Assembly: GCF_013416555.1 (NCBI RefSeq)
Contig: NZ_JACCFG010000002.1
Span: 744,001-808,000 of the forward strand
From: Sphingomonas sp. R-74633
Lineage (GTDB): Bacteria; Pseudomonadota; Alphaproteobacteria; Sphingomonadales; Sphingomonadaceae
Direction: 5' to 3'
DNA length: 64,000 bases
In this document: positions 47,779 to 58,200 of the stretch, one piece after another
How the letters are laid out: every line of letters begins with the position of its first letter
How positions within the stretch are numbered: position 1 is the stretch's first letter
Translations under genes and position numbers: made by a program
The notes under the pieces: generated by a model
The model's input: the letters and a program-made list of their open reading frames with translations, nothing else
Told to the model about the DNA's origin: nothing
The model's database searches: none

Positions 47779-49315
47779 CGCGTCCGGACGGTGCCGCCGC
47801 TACGACGAAGGCGATCACCGTGCCAATGCAGAGCTGAAACGGGAAAGCCAGATGGTCGAACGGCGCGGGCAGGCCGATCGGGCCGGCAATGGCGGGCTGG
47901 AGCAGCAGCACCGTGAAGAAGCCCGCGATCAGCGCGGCGATTACCGAAGCCGTGGTCCCGCGCGGGGTGAAGATTGCGGTCAGGTAGACGCCGATCAGCC
48001 CGGCATAGGCGAACCCCATCACCCCCAGCACGAATTCGAGCATCCCCTGCCTGGTATAATGCTGCCAGTAGAAGGAGAGCACCGCGACGATCAGCATCGC
48101 GACGCCGATCACCCCCATGCCGGCGCGGCCTGCCTGGACATAATGATGCTCGGGCATTTCCTGGCGGCCGCTGCGCCATGGCCGGTAGAAATCCTCGATC
48201 AGCACCGACGACATCGCATTGAGCGCCGAATTGGTCGTCGCCACCGCCGCGGCGATGATCCCGGCGGTGACCAGCCCGCGCAGCCCAGACGGCAGCTGGG
48301 TCAGGATATAGTGCATGAAGATGCTGATCTTCTCGCCGCCGAACGCCAGGCTGGCCCCCGCGGTAGCGCCACCCATCAGCTCGGGCCGGTCGTAGAAGAC
48401 GTGGAGCAGCAGCCCGATCGTGATGAACAGCGCCACCACCGGCACCGTGCCGATCACCGACCAATAGAGGCTGCGCGCACCCGTCTTCGCGTCCTTGCAG
48501 GCGAGCAGGCGCTGGGTCGTGTCCTGGTCGAGCCCGGAGGATGCGACATAGAGCAGCGCGATACCGGTCACGATCGCGAGCAGCGAGAAGGGCTTGGAGA
48601 GGTCGGTGGTGAAGTCGAACAGCCGCAGCTTGTTCGCCCCGTCGGGTGCATGGAGCAGCCCCTGGAGGATCTCGGCATTGCTCGCGGGGATGCCCGCACG
48701 CAGATAGACCAGCACCGCGATCGCCGATCCGACGAAGATCACGAACTGGACGAGGTCGATCCACAACACCGATTTCAGCCCGCCGACAAAGGTCGAGAGG
48801 AAAGCAGCGGCGACAAGGAACCCAGCGGCGATAAAGATGCCCTGTGCGCTCACCGTCCCGCTCATCACCATCGCGATCGCGATCGCCGCAAGATAGATGC
48901 GCGCGCCCCCGGCGAGTACACGGCCGAACAGGAACATGCCGCCCGCCCAGCGGGTCGCCAGCGTGCCGAAGCGCTGGCCGAGCAACTCATACACCGTGGT
49001 CACCCGCGCCGCATAGAAGCGCGGGATCAGCACATGCGCGACGAAGATCGCGCCGATCAGCCCGCCCAGATTAGTGCCGAGATAGGTGAAGTCACCATGA
49101 TAGCCGAAGTCGGGCGCACCCAGGAACGTCGCCGCCGATTGCGTCGCGGAAAGCACCGAGATCGCCGCGAGCCAGGCGGGGACGTTGCCGCCCGCGAGGA
49201 AATACTCCTTCGCCGTGCCGGTGTGGCGCGGCGTGAACAGCCAGCCGCCGGCGATCAGCAGCACCAGATAGAGAAGGATGACGATCCAGTCGGTCAGGCT
49301 GAAGGGCAGGTGCAT
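47747..49315 (-). CDS. Sodium:solute symporter (SSS family)
   Basis: 522 residues starting MHLPFSLTDWIVILLYLVLL, with 13-14 helices. SSS marks include GGWLFTPRHTGTAKEYFLAGGNVPAWLAAISVLSATQSAATFLG and SSGLDQDTTQRLLACKDAKTG, and the GLRGLVTAGIIAAAVATTNSALNAMSSVLIEDFYRPW sodium-site helix. It follows NamZ-type and serine-hydrolase genes by 7 bp, so MurNAc or another cell-wall amino sugar is a reasonable substrate guess. Convergent 32-bp overlap with the PuuD-like gene. Confidence 0.92.
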   Translation of the reverse strand: MHLPFSLTDWIVILLYLVLLIAGGWLFTPRHTGTAKEYFLAGGNVPAWLAAISVLSATQSAATFLGAPDFGYHGDFTYLGTNLGGLIGAIFVAHVLIPRFYAARVTTVYELLGQRFGTLATRWAGGMFLFGRVLAGGARIYLAAIAIAMVMSGTVSAQGIFIAAGFLVAAAFLSTFVGGLKSVLWIDLVQFVIFVGSAIAVLVYLRAGIPASNAEILQGLLHAPDGANKLRLFDFTTDLSKPFSLLAIVTGIALLYVASSGLDQDTTQRLLACKDAKTGARSLYWSVIGTVPVVALFITIGLLLHVFYDRPELMGGATAGASLAFGGEKISIFMHYILTQLPSGLRGLVTAGIIAAAVATTNSALNAMSSVLIEDFYRPWRSGRQEMPEHHYVQAGRAGMGVIGVAMLIVAVLSFYWQHYTRQGMLEFVLGVMGFAYAGLIGVYLTAIFTPRGTTASVIAALIAGFFTVLLLQPAIAGPIGLPAPFDHLAFPFQLCIGTVIAFVVAAAPSGRVRQPAPHQPA

Positions 49316-49322
49316 GGGCGTC

Positions 49323-50564
49323 CTAGTAAAGGAGGTAGCGCGCGCGCCGCGCCTTGAAAGCATTAAGCCCAGCCTGCCAGTCGGCAGCGATCTTGCGCGG
49401 ATCCACGCCGGCCTTGATCTGGTCGAGCACCGCGCGATTGCGCAGCAGCCGATCGACCTTCTCGATCTGGAACTTGTCGCCGTAGAGCTTCCACAGGGCC
49501 GCGACCGTCTCGACGCCGAGCGCGGGCGCATCGAGCTTGGTCCGGTCGTGGATGATCACCTCCACGCCTTCGACGCGCTGCCCCGCGAACGGGTAGAGCT
49601 TGTCGTTCGCCGGCACATAGGTGACCGCCAGGAAGCTCACCCCGGGGATAGCCCGCGCGTTGAGATAGGCGGCCAGCTGTGTCCCCTTGATCCAGGGCGC
49701 GCCGAAGCGGAGGAACGGCGCCTCGCCCGGCCCCTTGATGTTGACGTTGGTGCCTTCGAGCAGCGCGGTGCCGGCATAGGCGGTCGCTTGCGTGATGCTG
49801 CGCAGATTGGGCGACGGGTTGATCCAGAGGAGCCCGGTGTCGTCATACCAGTCGGCGCGCTTCCAGCCGGTCATCCGGATCACGCTGAGCTGCGCGCCGA
49901 GCTTGTCCTCGGCGTTGAACAGGGTCGCCAGCTCGCCCATCGTCATGCCCGGGCGCATCGGCTCGGCATGGGGGTTGGTGTAGGTCTCGGTCCCCGGCGT
50001 CGAGACCGGCCCCTGCACCGCCAGCCCGCCCAGCGGGTTCGGCCGGTCGAGGATGATCACTTCGACATGGTTGGCCGCACAGGCCTGGAGGAAATATTTG
50101 GCGAGCGTCTGGAAGGTCCAGTAGCGCACCCCGGCATCCTGCAGGTCGATCACCACGGCGTCGAGCCCGGCAAGCTGCGCCGCGCTCGGGCGCTTCTCCG
50201 CATCGGTGCGGCCGTACAGGCTGACGATCTCCAGCCCGCTCGCCGCATCGAGCTTGTCGTCGATGTTCATGTCGTCGGTCGCGGCGTTGATGCCGTGCTC
50301 GCCGCTGAACAGCTTGACGACCTGGAGCCCCGACACCGCCGCCTGCCCATCGCGCCGCAGCACGTCGATTGTCCGCCGTCCCTGCCCGTCGACGCTGATC
50401 GGGTTGGCGAGCACCGCGATGCGCAGCTTGCCGCCATGCCGCGCGGCGATCGCGCGCAGCGGCGCGAAATGCGTGTCCTGCAGCACGTCGATCCCGGTAC
50501 GCACCTGCGCGGCGGCCGGCATCGCGACGAGCAGCGCGAGCAGGAGGAGGAGGAGCCGCTTCAC
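49323..50564 (-). CDS. Exo-beta-N-acetylmuramidase NamZ-type (DUF1343)
   Basis: 413 residues with a signal peptide (LLLLLALLVAMPAAAQ). DUF1343 features: RIAVLANPISVDGQGRRTIDVL, VKLFSGEHGINA, VSLYGRT, VVIDLQDAGVRYWTF, LDRPNPLGGLAVQGP, LLEGTNVNIKGPGEAPF. DUF1343 was shown to be NamZ, which frees MurNAc from peptidoglycan fragments. Full length. It overlaps the serine hydrolase by 4 bp and precedes the symporter, forming a cell-wall salvage operon. Confidence 0.9.
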   Translation of the reverse strand: MKRLLLLLLALLVAMPAAAQVRTGIDVLQDTHFAPLRAIAARHGGKLRIAVLANPISVDGQGRRTIDVLRRDGQAAVSGLQVVKLFSGEHGINAATDDMNIDDKLDAASGLEIVSLYGRTDAEKRPSAAQLAGLDAVVIDLQDAGVRYWTFQTLAKYFLQACAANHVEVIILDRPNPLGGLAVQGPVSTPGTETYTNPHAEPMRPGMTMGELATLFNAEDKLGAQLSVIRMTGWKRADWYDDTGLLWINPSPNLRSITQATAYAGTALLEGTNVNIKGPGEAPFLRFGAPWIKGTQLAAYLNARAIPGVSFLAVTYVPANDKLYPFAGQRVEGVEVIIHDRTKLDAPALGVETVAALWKLYGDKFQIEKVDRLLRNRAVLDQIKAGVDPRKIAADWQAGLNAFKARRARYLLY

Positions 50565-51742
50565 TTCGCGGCATCCAGCGCGGTCAGCACCGCAGTGTGG
50601 ATCGCCGGACGCGCCTTGAAGATCTCGGCATTGTTCCGCGTCGGGTTCACCCGGTTGGTCAGCAGGATAATGAAGGCGTCGCGGTCCGGGTCGATATAGA
50701 GCGATGTGCCGGTGAAGCCGGTATGGATGATCGCACGGGGCGAGGCGAGCGGGCCGGAAAAGCCGTTGACCGAAGGCATGTCCCAGCCAAGCGCGCGGCT
50801 GCTTCCCGCCGGCAGGCCCTGGGGCTGCATGAACAGCTTGATCGTCTCCGCCTTGATGATCTGGCGGCCATGATGGCGCCCGTGATCGAGATAGAGCTGG
50901 GTGATCTTCGCCAGGTCCGCCGCGGTCGAGAATAGCCCAGCATGGCCGGCGACCCCGCCCATCACATACGCATTCTCGTCATGCACCACGCCGCGCACCA
51001 GCATGTGGCGGAAGCTCGTGTCCAGCTCGGTCGGCGCGATCCGGGCGAGCTTGGCCTTGGGCGGATTAAACCCGGTGTCCTTCATGCCGAGCGGCCCGAA
51101 CACTTCCTTGTGCAGGAACGCGTCGAGCGGCTGCCCGGTGATCCGCGAGACGATCTCGCCGACCAGGATCAGGTTGAAGTCCTGATAGACATAGGTCGTG
51201 CCCGGCGGGCTGCCGACCGGCATGGTGTAGAGCTGCTTGAGGATTCCCGCGCGATCATTGGCGTGCCCCCAGAGCAACCCCGATACCGGTTTGAAGCCCG
51301 AGCTGTGGCTGAGCAGATGCCGCACGGTGATCGCATCATGGCCCGGCGTGCCGGCGAATTCGGGGAGGTAGCGCTGCACCGGCGCATCGAGATCGAGCTG
51401 GCCGCGATCAAAGAGAATCTCGGCCGCGGTGGTCGTCGCAGTCACCTTGGTGAGCGAAGCGAGATCGAAGATCGCATTCCGCGGCATCGCCGGCGCTTTC
51501 GCGTCGCTGTCGATATGGCCGAACGCCTTGATCGCGAGCAGCTTGCCATGCTGCCCCACCGCGAGCACCGCGCCGGGAAAGGCCTTGCCGACCCAGGCCT
51601 CGACTTCGGCAAAGGCCGGGGCGAGCTGGACCTTGTGGGGAGCGGCGGCATGGAAAGGCGGTAGCGGCGCCGGTGCGGCGGCGCTGGTGACAAGCAGCGC
51701 GCCGGCGGCTGCCAGGGCCCGAAGGCGTATCATCGCGACCAT
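50561..51742 (-). CDS. Serine hydrolase, beta-lactamase/PBP-like family
   Basis: 393 residues from ATG 51742 (GGAGAG before it), with signal peptide LRALAAAGALLVTSAAAPA. Active-site SxxK is SLTK at 96-99 (IFDLASLTKVTATT); the Tyr motif lies in TYVYQDFNLILVGEIV and the KTG-like HTGFTGTS near residue 345. Class C-type esterase/peptidase family. Next to NamZ it probably trims muropeptides or D-amino-acid links rather than antibiotics. Confidence 0.88.
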   Translation of the reverse strand: MVAMIRLRALAAAGALLVTSAAAPAPLPPFHAAAPHKVQLAPAFAEVEAWVGKAFPGAVLAVGQHGKLLAIKAFGHIDSDAKAPAMPRNAIFDLASLTKVTATTTAAEILFDRGQLDLDAPVQRYLPEFAGTPGHDAITVRHLLSHSSGFKPVSGLLWGHANDRAGILKQLYTMPVGSPPGTTYVYQDFNLILVGEIVSRITGQPLDAFLHKEVFGPLGMKDTGFNPPKAKLARIAPTELDTSFRHMLVRGVVHDENAYVMGGVAGHAGLFSTAADLAKITQLYLDHGRHHGRQIIKAETIKLFMQPQGLPAGSSRALGWDMPSVNGFSGPLASPRAIIHTGFTGTSLYIDPDRDAFIILLTNRVNPTRNNAEIFKARPAIHTAVLTALDAAK

Positions 51743-51852
51743 CTTCTCTCCCTCACATCCCGCCCTTTGGCGGCAGCATGGGGTGGTCGCGGCTATGCGG
51801 TCAAGGAACCGCGCCTTGCCCGGCTATAACCAGCGGGCAAGGCGCACGCCCG

Positions 51853-52218
51853 TCACTGCGCGGCTTCGTCCGCGTCGATTACGCCATTCTTGTTCGCATC
51901 GGCCTTGTCGAACTTGGCCATGTCCTCGGCAGCCAGCTCGGCGGCGCTGACATTGCCGTCGCCGTCGGTGTCGAGGCGCTTGAGGCGACGATCGACCTTG
52001 GCCCGGTCCATCGTCTCGCCGCGCTTCTCCGCCGCCTTGGTCATGAACGCCATCAGCTCGACCGGGCTGCCCTTGCCATTGCCGTCGGTGTCGAGATTCT
52101 TGAACTTCTTGGCCGATGCCGCCTGGGCCTCCGCCTTGGTCTGGCCGGCCTTCTGGGCGAGCGCCTGGCCCGAGATCAGCAGGGCACCGACGGTGACGGC
52201 AATCTTCACACTCTTCAT
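51853..52218 (-). CDS. Periplasmic EF-hand protein
   Basis: 121 residues with signal peptide (IAVTVGALLISGQALAQ). Three EF-hand-like loops: DTDGNGKGSPVE, DTDGDGNVSAAE and DANKNGVIDADE, the second and third canonical. A calcium-binding periplasmic protein of unknown role. It lies 31 bp downstream of the autotransporter gene on the same strand, so Ca2+ binding at the cell surface may link them. Confidence 0.88.
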   Translation of the reverse strand: MKSVKIAVTVGALLISGQALAQKAGQTKAEAQAASAKKFKNLDTDGNGKGSPVELMAFMTKAAEKRGETMDRAKVDRRLKRLDTDGDGNVSAAELAAEDMAKFDKADANKNGVIDADEAAQ

Positions 52219-52249
52219 GGTCCAACTCTCCTTAGGTTCTTGTATTTGA

Positions 52250-55200
52250 TCAGAAACGGAAGCCGGCGCTAGCCCGCGCGCTCACGCTCGAGCCGCCCTC
52301 GCCCGTCTCGCCCCGCAGGCCGAGCCCAAGCACGAGCCGGCCGACATTGGTCGAGGCATCAAGACGGCCCGCCACCACGGTCTTGCCGAACTGGACGCCG
52401 TTCGCGGTGAAGCCGGTACCGGTGTCGAGAAAGCGGAACATCCGCACCGATTCCGGGCTGTCGAGATAGGTGCGCCCGCCAATATCGCCGGTCAGCGTCA
52501 CGCCGTTGATCAGCGCCGTGCCGCGTAGGCCGTAGCTGGCCAGGCTGGTGGTGGTCCGCGCCTTGCCGGCGACCAGCGCCGCCGCCCCGCCCCATTCCTG
52601 CGCCTGGTCGAAGGTCGCCGAATTGATGCTGCCGCCGACATAGGGGCCGACGCGCACGCCGCCGCCCAGCTTGGCGAAATAGGCCAGCTCCCCGAACGCG
52701 GTGTAGCTATGGCCGTCGCCCGCCGAAACCAGCTGGTTGGACAGGCTGCCGAACGCGACATGGCGATCGGTGGAGACGGTGTTCGCCGAATAGCCGAAGC
52801 CGCCGGCGAAGCGCAGGTCGCCGAGATTATAGCCGAGATAGGCAAAGGCCGAATTGCTCACCAGCTTCGCGTCGCCCAGCCCCGCATCGAGGCTGATCTT
52901 GTTCTTCGCATAGCGATAGGAGACGCCCCAGCGCAGGTTATCGCCCGTCATCTCGATGCCGCCCGAGAGCACCTGACGATCCGAGTCGAACCCGGCCAGG
53001 CCATCCTGAGCGCCCGCCTTGAGCTGGCCCATGTCACCGGCGATCCAGAAGGCGCGCTTCTGGTCGCGCGGTCCGTCGATCCGGCCGATCAGCTCGCGGC
53101 CCGCGTCATGCCCGTCGCGTGAGGCCACGGTCATGGCCGCAGTGAACACCTCGCCCGAAAGCTGGTCGAAGGCACCCCGCGCATCGGCGGCGTTGAGGCC
53201 GATCACCGCATCGAACACCCCGCCCGAGCTGGTCGCTCCCACCGCGGCTGCCACCGCGATCTGATTCGGCGTCTGCGCGACCGAGCCCAGGCTCACATCA
53301 TTGCGTAGCAAGCGAAGCTGCACGGTGGTGGCATTGTAGACCAGGCTCGGATTGAGGAAGGCGAGATCGGTGACGACGCTGCCGAAACTGCCCGTCACCG
53401 CCGATCCGGTGAGGATCGTATAGGTGGTGAGCGGCGAGAAGTTGGTCTGCCCGCCGGTCAGCACCGAGACGGTGCCGCCGTTGATCGTCACTGCGCCGGT
53501 GGCGATGATCTGGTCCGAGATCCCCGTCGGCGACACTTCGACCTGATAGGTCGATCCCGCCGCGAAGGTCAGGCTCCCGGCCACGTTGAGCGTGCCGATC
53601 GAATTGCCCGGAGCGACGATGCCCGAGACGCTCAGCGAACCGATCCTGCCCGATCCGCCCAGCCGTCCGGTCGCGCCGATCGTCAGCGTGCCCGCGAGCG
53701 AGCCGTTCACCACCAGCAGACCGTCGTTGATCGTGGTCGAGCCGGTATAGGTGTTGGCGCCGTTCAGCGTCAGCGTGCCGGTGCCCGACTTGATCAGGCG
53801 GCCAGTGCCCGAGAGGATGCCCGAATAGGCAGTCGAGCCGGTGCTGTTGACGGTCAGGATCGCGGTGCCGAGCGCGATATTGCCGTCGCCGGCAAGCCCG
53901 CCCACGGTGGTGGCGAAGTTGGCGAGGTTGACCGTGCCGGGCGCCGTGACGGTGAGCGTGCCGGTACCGAAGGCATTGGCGATGCCCGCGGTCAGCGTGC
54001 CCCCGGTCACGACAGTGCCACCCGAATAGGTGTTGGCCGCGCCCAGCGTCAGGTTACCGGTGCCCGCCTTGGCGAAGCTGCCGGTGCCACTGATCACGCC
54101 GGTGAAGCTGCTGGTCGCGCTGGTGTTCGCGGTAAGCGAACCGCTGCCGAGCAGGATCCGGCCCGCGCCGCTCAGGCCCGAGACCGACGCGGTGCCGCCA
54201 TTGACGTCGAAGGTCGCGCCCGCCGCCACGCTCAGCGCGCCGCTGCCGATCGTGCCGCCATTCAGCCGCAGCGTGCCGGCCGAGACCGTGGTGGCGCCGG
54301 TATAGCTGTTCGCGCCGACCAGGGTGAACACCCCGGCGCCCGCCTTGGTCAGGCCGCCGCTGCCGCTGATGATGCCGGCATAGCTAGTATCGGTGTTGCC
54401 GCCGCCGGTGGTCAGGCTGCCGCCCGACAGCGTCACGCTGCCTGCGCCGGCCAGGCTGGCGATCGTCTGCGATGCGGTGAGGTCGAGCGTCGCGCCTGCC
54501 GCGATCGTGACGGTGGTACCCGTCGGCAGCGCGCCGCCCACGCCGGCGCGCAACGTGCCGCCGGCAATAGTGGTCGCGCCCGCATAGCTGTTGGCGCCGC
54601 CGAGGATCAGCGTGCCGCTGTCGAGCTTGTTGATCCCGCCGGTGCCGCCGATTACCGCGCTGATCGTCGCGCTCACGCCCGGATCGACGCGGATATTGGT
54701 CTGCGCGTCGGCCAGGCTCAGCGCACCCGTGCCCGCGGCGAGCACATAGCCGCTGGTCATGAACTGCATGCCGGTGACGCTGATCGCCCCGTCGACGGTC
54801 ACGGTGCCGGCCGCGCCCTGGAACACGGCGAAGCGCCCGCCCCAGCTGTCATTCGCGGTGCCATTGGCATCGGTCCAGTTGGTACCGCTGGTGTTCCAGC
54901 TACCCGAGCCGCCGCCAATCGCGCCGTTGGCGGTGGTACCGGCACCGTCCCAGAACTGAATCTCGGGGACGATATTGTCATAGACCAGATTGACCTGCTG
55001 GCCGACCGAGGTCTGCAGATTGATGTGCGGCGCGTTCGACCCGGCCGGCAGCGTGCCGATGTCCAGGCCGTTGTTGGTGAGCGTGCCGGTATAGTCGATC
55101 AGGCGATAGACGCCGACGCCGAAGCCACCGAGATCGATGACGTTGAGCGTGCCGTCGAGCGTCAGGTCGCCATTGACCTGGATCCGGTCGCTGACCCCCG

Positions 55201-58200
55201 CCACGTTCGGCGCGCCGAGCCCCATGTCGAGTACCGAGCCCGAGGACAGGACCAGCCCGCCCGCGGTGAAGGTCCCCGCCCCGGCGCCGCCTGCTGCGAG
55301 ATGCGCGCCGTCGGCGATGGTGACCACACCCGCCGCGCTGCCCGAGCCGCTCAGCGTCGCGCCGCTGGCGACGTTGACCGCGCCCGCGACGCTGCCGTCG
55401 AGCTGCAGCGTGCCGCTGCTCACCTGGGTCGCGCCGAGATAGCTGTTGGCGCCGCCGAGCGTTAGCGTGCCAGTGCCGGTCTTGGTCAGCCCGCCATTGC
55501 CGCTCGCCGCGCCGGTGAAGCTGTCATTGGCGTTGAGCCCGCCGGTGGTCAGGGTCGCGCCGAGCAGCACATTGCCCGCGCCGTTGAGGCCGCCGATGGT
55601 CTGGTCGGCGCGGATGTCGAGCGCCGCGCCCGAGGCGACCGAGACGTTGCTCGTCGCCGGCAGCGCGCCGCCGTTCAGCGCGACGACGGTGCCGACCTGG
55701 ATGTTGGTCGCGCCGGCATAGCTGTTTGCGCCCGAGAGGATCAGCGTGCCGGCGTCGTTCTTGAGGATGCCGCCGCTGCCCGTGATCGCGGCGCTGATCG
55801 TGGCGGTAAGGCCCGGATCGACGCGAATATTGGTCAGTGCGGTGTTGGTGGTCAGCGTGCCCGTGCCGGCGGCGATCTCATAGCCGTCGGTCATGAACTG
55901 CGCGCCCGAGAACAGGATCGCGTCGTCCACCGTGACGGTACCCGCCGCACCGCCGAACACGCCGAACGCGCCGGCCCAGCCGCTATTGTTGGTCGCGGCT
56001 GCGTCGGTCCAGTTGGGGAAGGCGTTGGTCCAGCTGCCGCTGCCGCCCTGCGCCACGCCGTCACCCGAATTGTCGGTGCCATCCCAGAACTGGATCGTGG
56101 TCGCCGCCGGGGTGCCATAGACCAGGTTCACCTGCGTCGCGACCGAGGTCTGGATCGTCATCAGACTGCCGTTCGCGCCGGCAGGCACGCCGCCGATCAG
56201 CAGGCCATTATCGGTGAGCGCGCCGGTATAGTTGACCAGCCGGTACACGCCTTCGCCGAAGCCGCCGACATCGGCGATATTGAGCGTGCCGTCGAGGGTG
56301 AGGTCGCCATTGACCTGGATACGGTCACCGGTGCCGGGGGCGGCGAGGTCATAGTTGAGTACCGTATCCGCCGACAGCACGAGGCCATCGACATTGAGCG
56401 TGCCGATTCCATTACTGCCCGGCGCGAGCGTGCCGTTGCCCACCGTGAGCACACCGTAGATGCGCGCCGCCCCGGTGAGCGTGGCGCCGTTGATCACGCT
56501 GGTCGCCCCGCTCCAGCGGGTAAGCGCGACGGTACCGCCGCTGACGGTGAGTTGCCCGGTTGCCGTATTGGCGCCCGACAAGGTCAGCGTGCCGGTGCCG
56601 ACCTTGGTTAGACCGCCAAGACCGCTGATCACCCCCGAGAATTCGGTGTTGCCGCCGCCCGAGCCGGTGGTGAGGATCGCACCACCCGAAGTGCCGCCGC
56701 TGGTCCGCACCGAGCCATCGCCCGAAAGATTGGACACCGTCTGGTTGCGCGCGATCGGGGTGCTGACCGACGCGCCGTCGATCACCGTCGTCGTCGAGTC
56801 TGTCATGTCGACGACGCCCGCGCCCGTGACGATCAACGCCGAATTGGCAGAGAAGCTGTTGTCGGTCATGCCCGAGCGCAGCCGCCCGTTGCTCACCACC
56901 GTGTCGCCCGAATAGCTGTTCTGCCCGAACAGGGTGAACTGGCCCGTGTTGACGATCTGCACCCCGCCGGTACCGGTTATCGTACCGGTGTTCGCCACCG
57001 TGCTGGTACGGTTCTGGATCAGCGTGCCGTTGTTGACGATCGTGCCGGCAACCGAGCCGCCCGAGCTGCCGCTGTCGTCATAACGTAGCGTCGCACCGGT
57101 CGAGATGGTCGCGCCGTTTCGCAGCGTCTGCCCGTTGGTGATCCCCCAAGTGCCACCCTGGACGTTCAGCGTATCGAAATTGCTAGCGCTAACCAGCACC
57201 TGCGAGCCGCTGCCGGTCAGGTTGAGAATGTCGGTAGCGTTCGTGCTCGATGCCGCGGTGATCGTTCCGTTGATGATCGCGCCGGTCTCGACCGTAACCG
57301 TGTTGACGGTGCCCGGCGCAACGTTCGCCGCCGCCCCGCCGAAGGTCACTGCGACGCCGCTGGCATTGAGGCCAGTACCGGCGGTGGTGACGCTGCCCGC
57401 GGCAAGCGTGACGTTGTTGATGGTGCTCGTCGCGCTGAGGTTGATGCGGATCGCCTCACGCGTAAGCGTTGAAGTGGTGAGACCGCCGTCGCCACCGGTG
57501 ATCGTGCCGCGATTGACGATCGTTGTGTTGCCGGTGCCGATGATCCCATAGACGCCGCTGATCACGCCGGTCGCCTCGTTGGTGAGGGTCAACGTGCTGT
57601 TGGCGCGCACGCCTTCACCCTGAGTGGCTGAGGTCGCACCGGTGCCGAGGTTGGTGACCACCACCGCGCCCGTGCCCGTGATGTTTCCCGCGTTGACGAT
57701 CGTGGTAGCGCCCGAACTTAGCACCCCTTCGTTGCCCGTGATCGACCCACCGGCACTGTTGTTGAGAATCAACGTTGCGCCCGGGATCGTCATCTCGACG
57801 CCCTGTGCCGCCTGGCCGACCCCAGTCGTATTGGTGGTCCCGGTGCTGATGATCGTGCCCGAATTGTTGATCGTCACCACACCCGTGTCAGCCGCGGTCG
57901 CGGTGATCTGGATCGCGTCATTGCCGCCGCGGATAAGGCCGGTGTTGTTGATCGTGATTGTACGCAGCCATGCCGCCGGAGGGGTGGCGGTATCGCCGGT
58001 GCCACTGATCGCACGGCCGTTTGTTGTGCCGTTCGGCACGCCCTCGATCGTGCCGTTATTGGTGATAACGATGCCGGTGCCGGTGCTGGCGCCGTTGATC
58101 GTCACCGCGCGATTGCCCGAGACCTGGATCGTGCCACCCGAGGCCACGGTCAGCGTGTCGTCGGCATCCATGTTGAGGTTGGTCGTGCGGGTCGTGCCGG

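Noticed and set aside
47411..49357. 648-codon plus-strand frame over PuuD-like and symporter genes
   Set aside because: Crosses two real genes and looks like shuffled His/Arg/Asp repeats typical of antisense frames.
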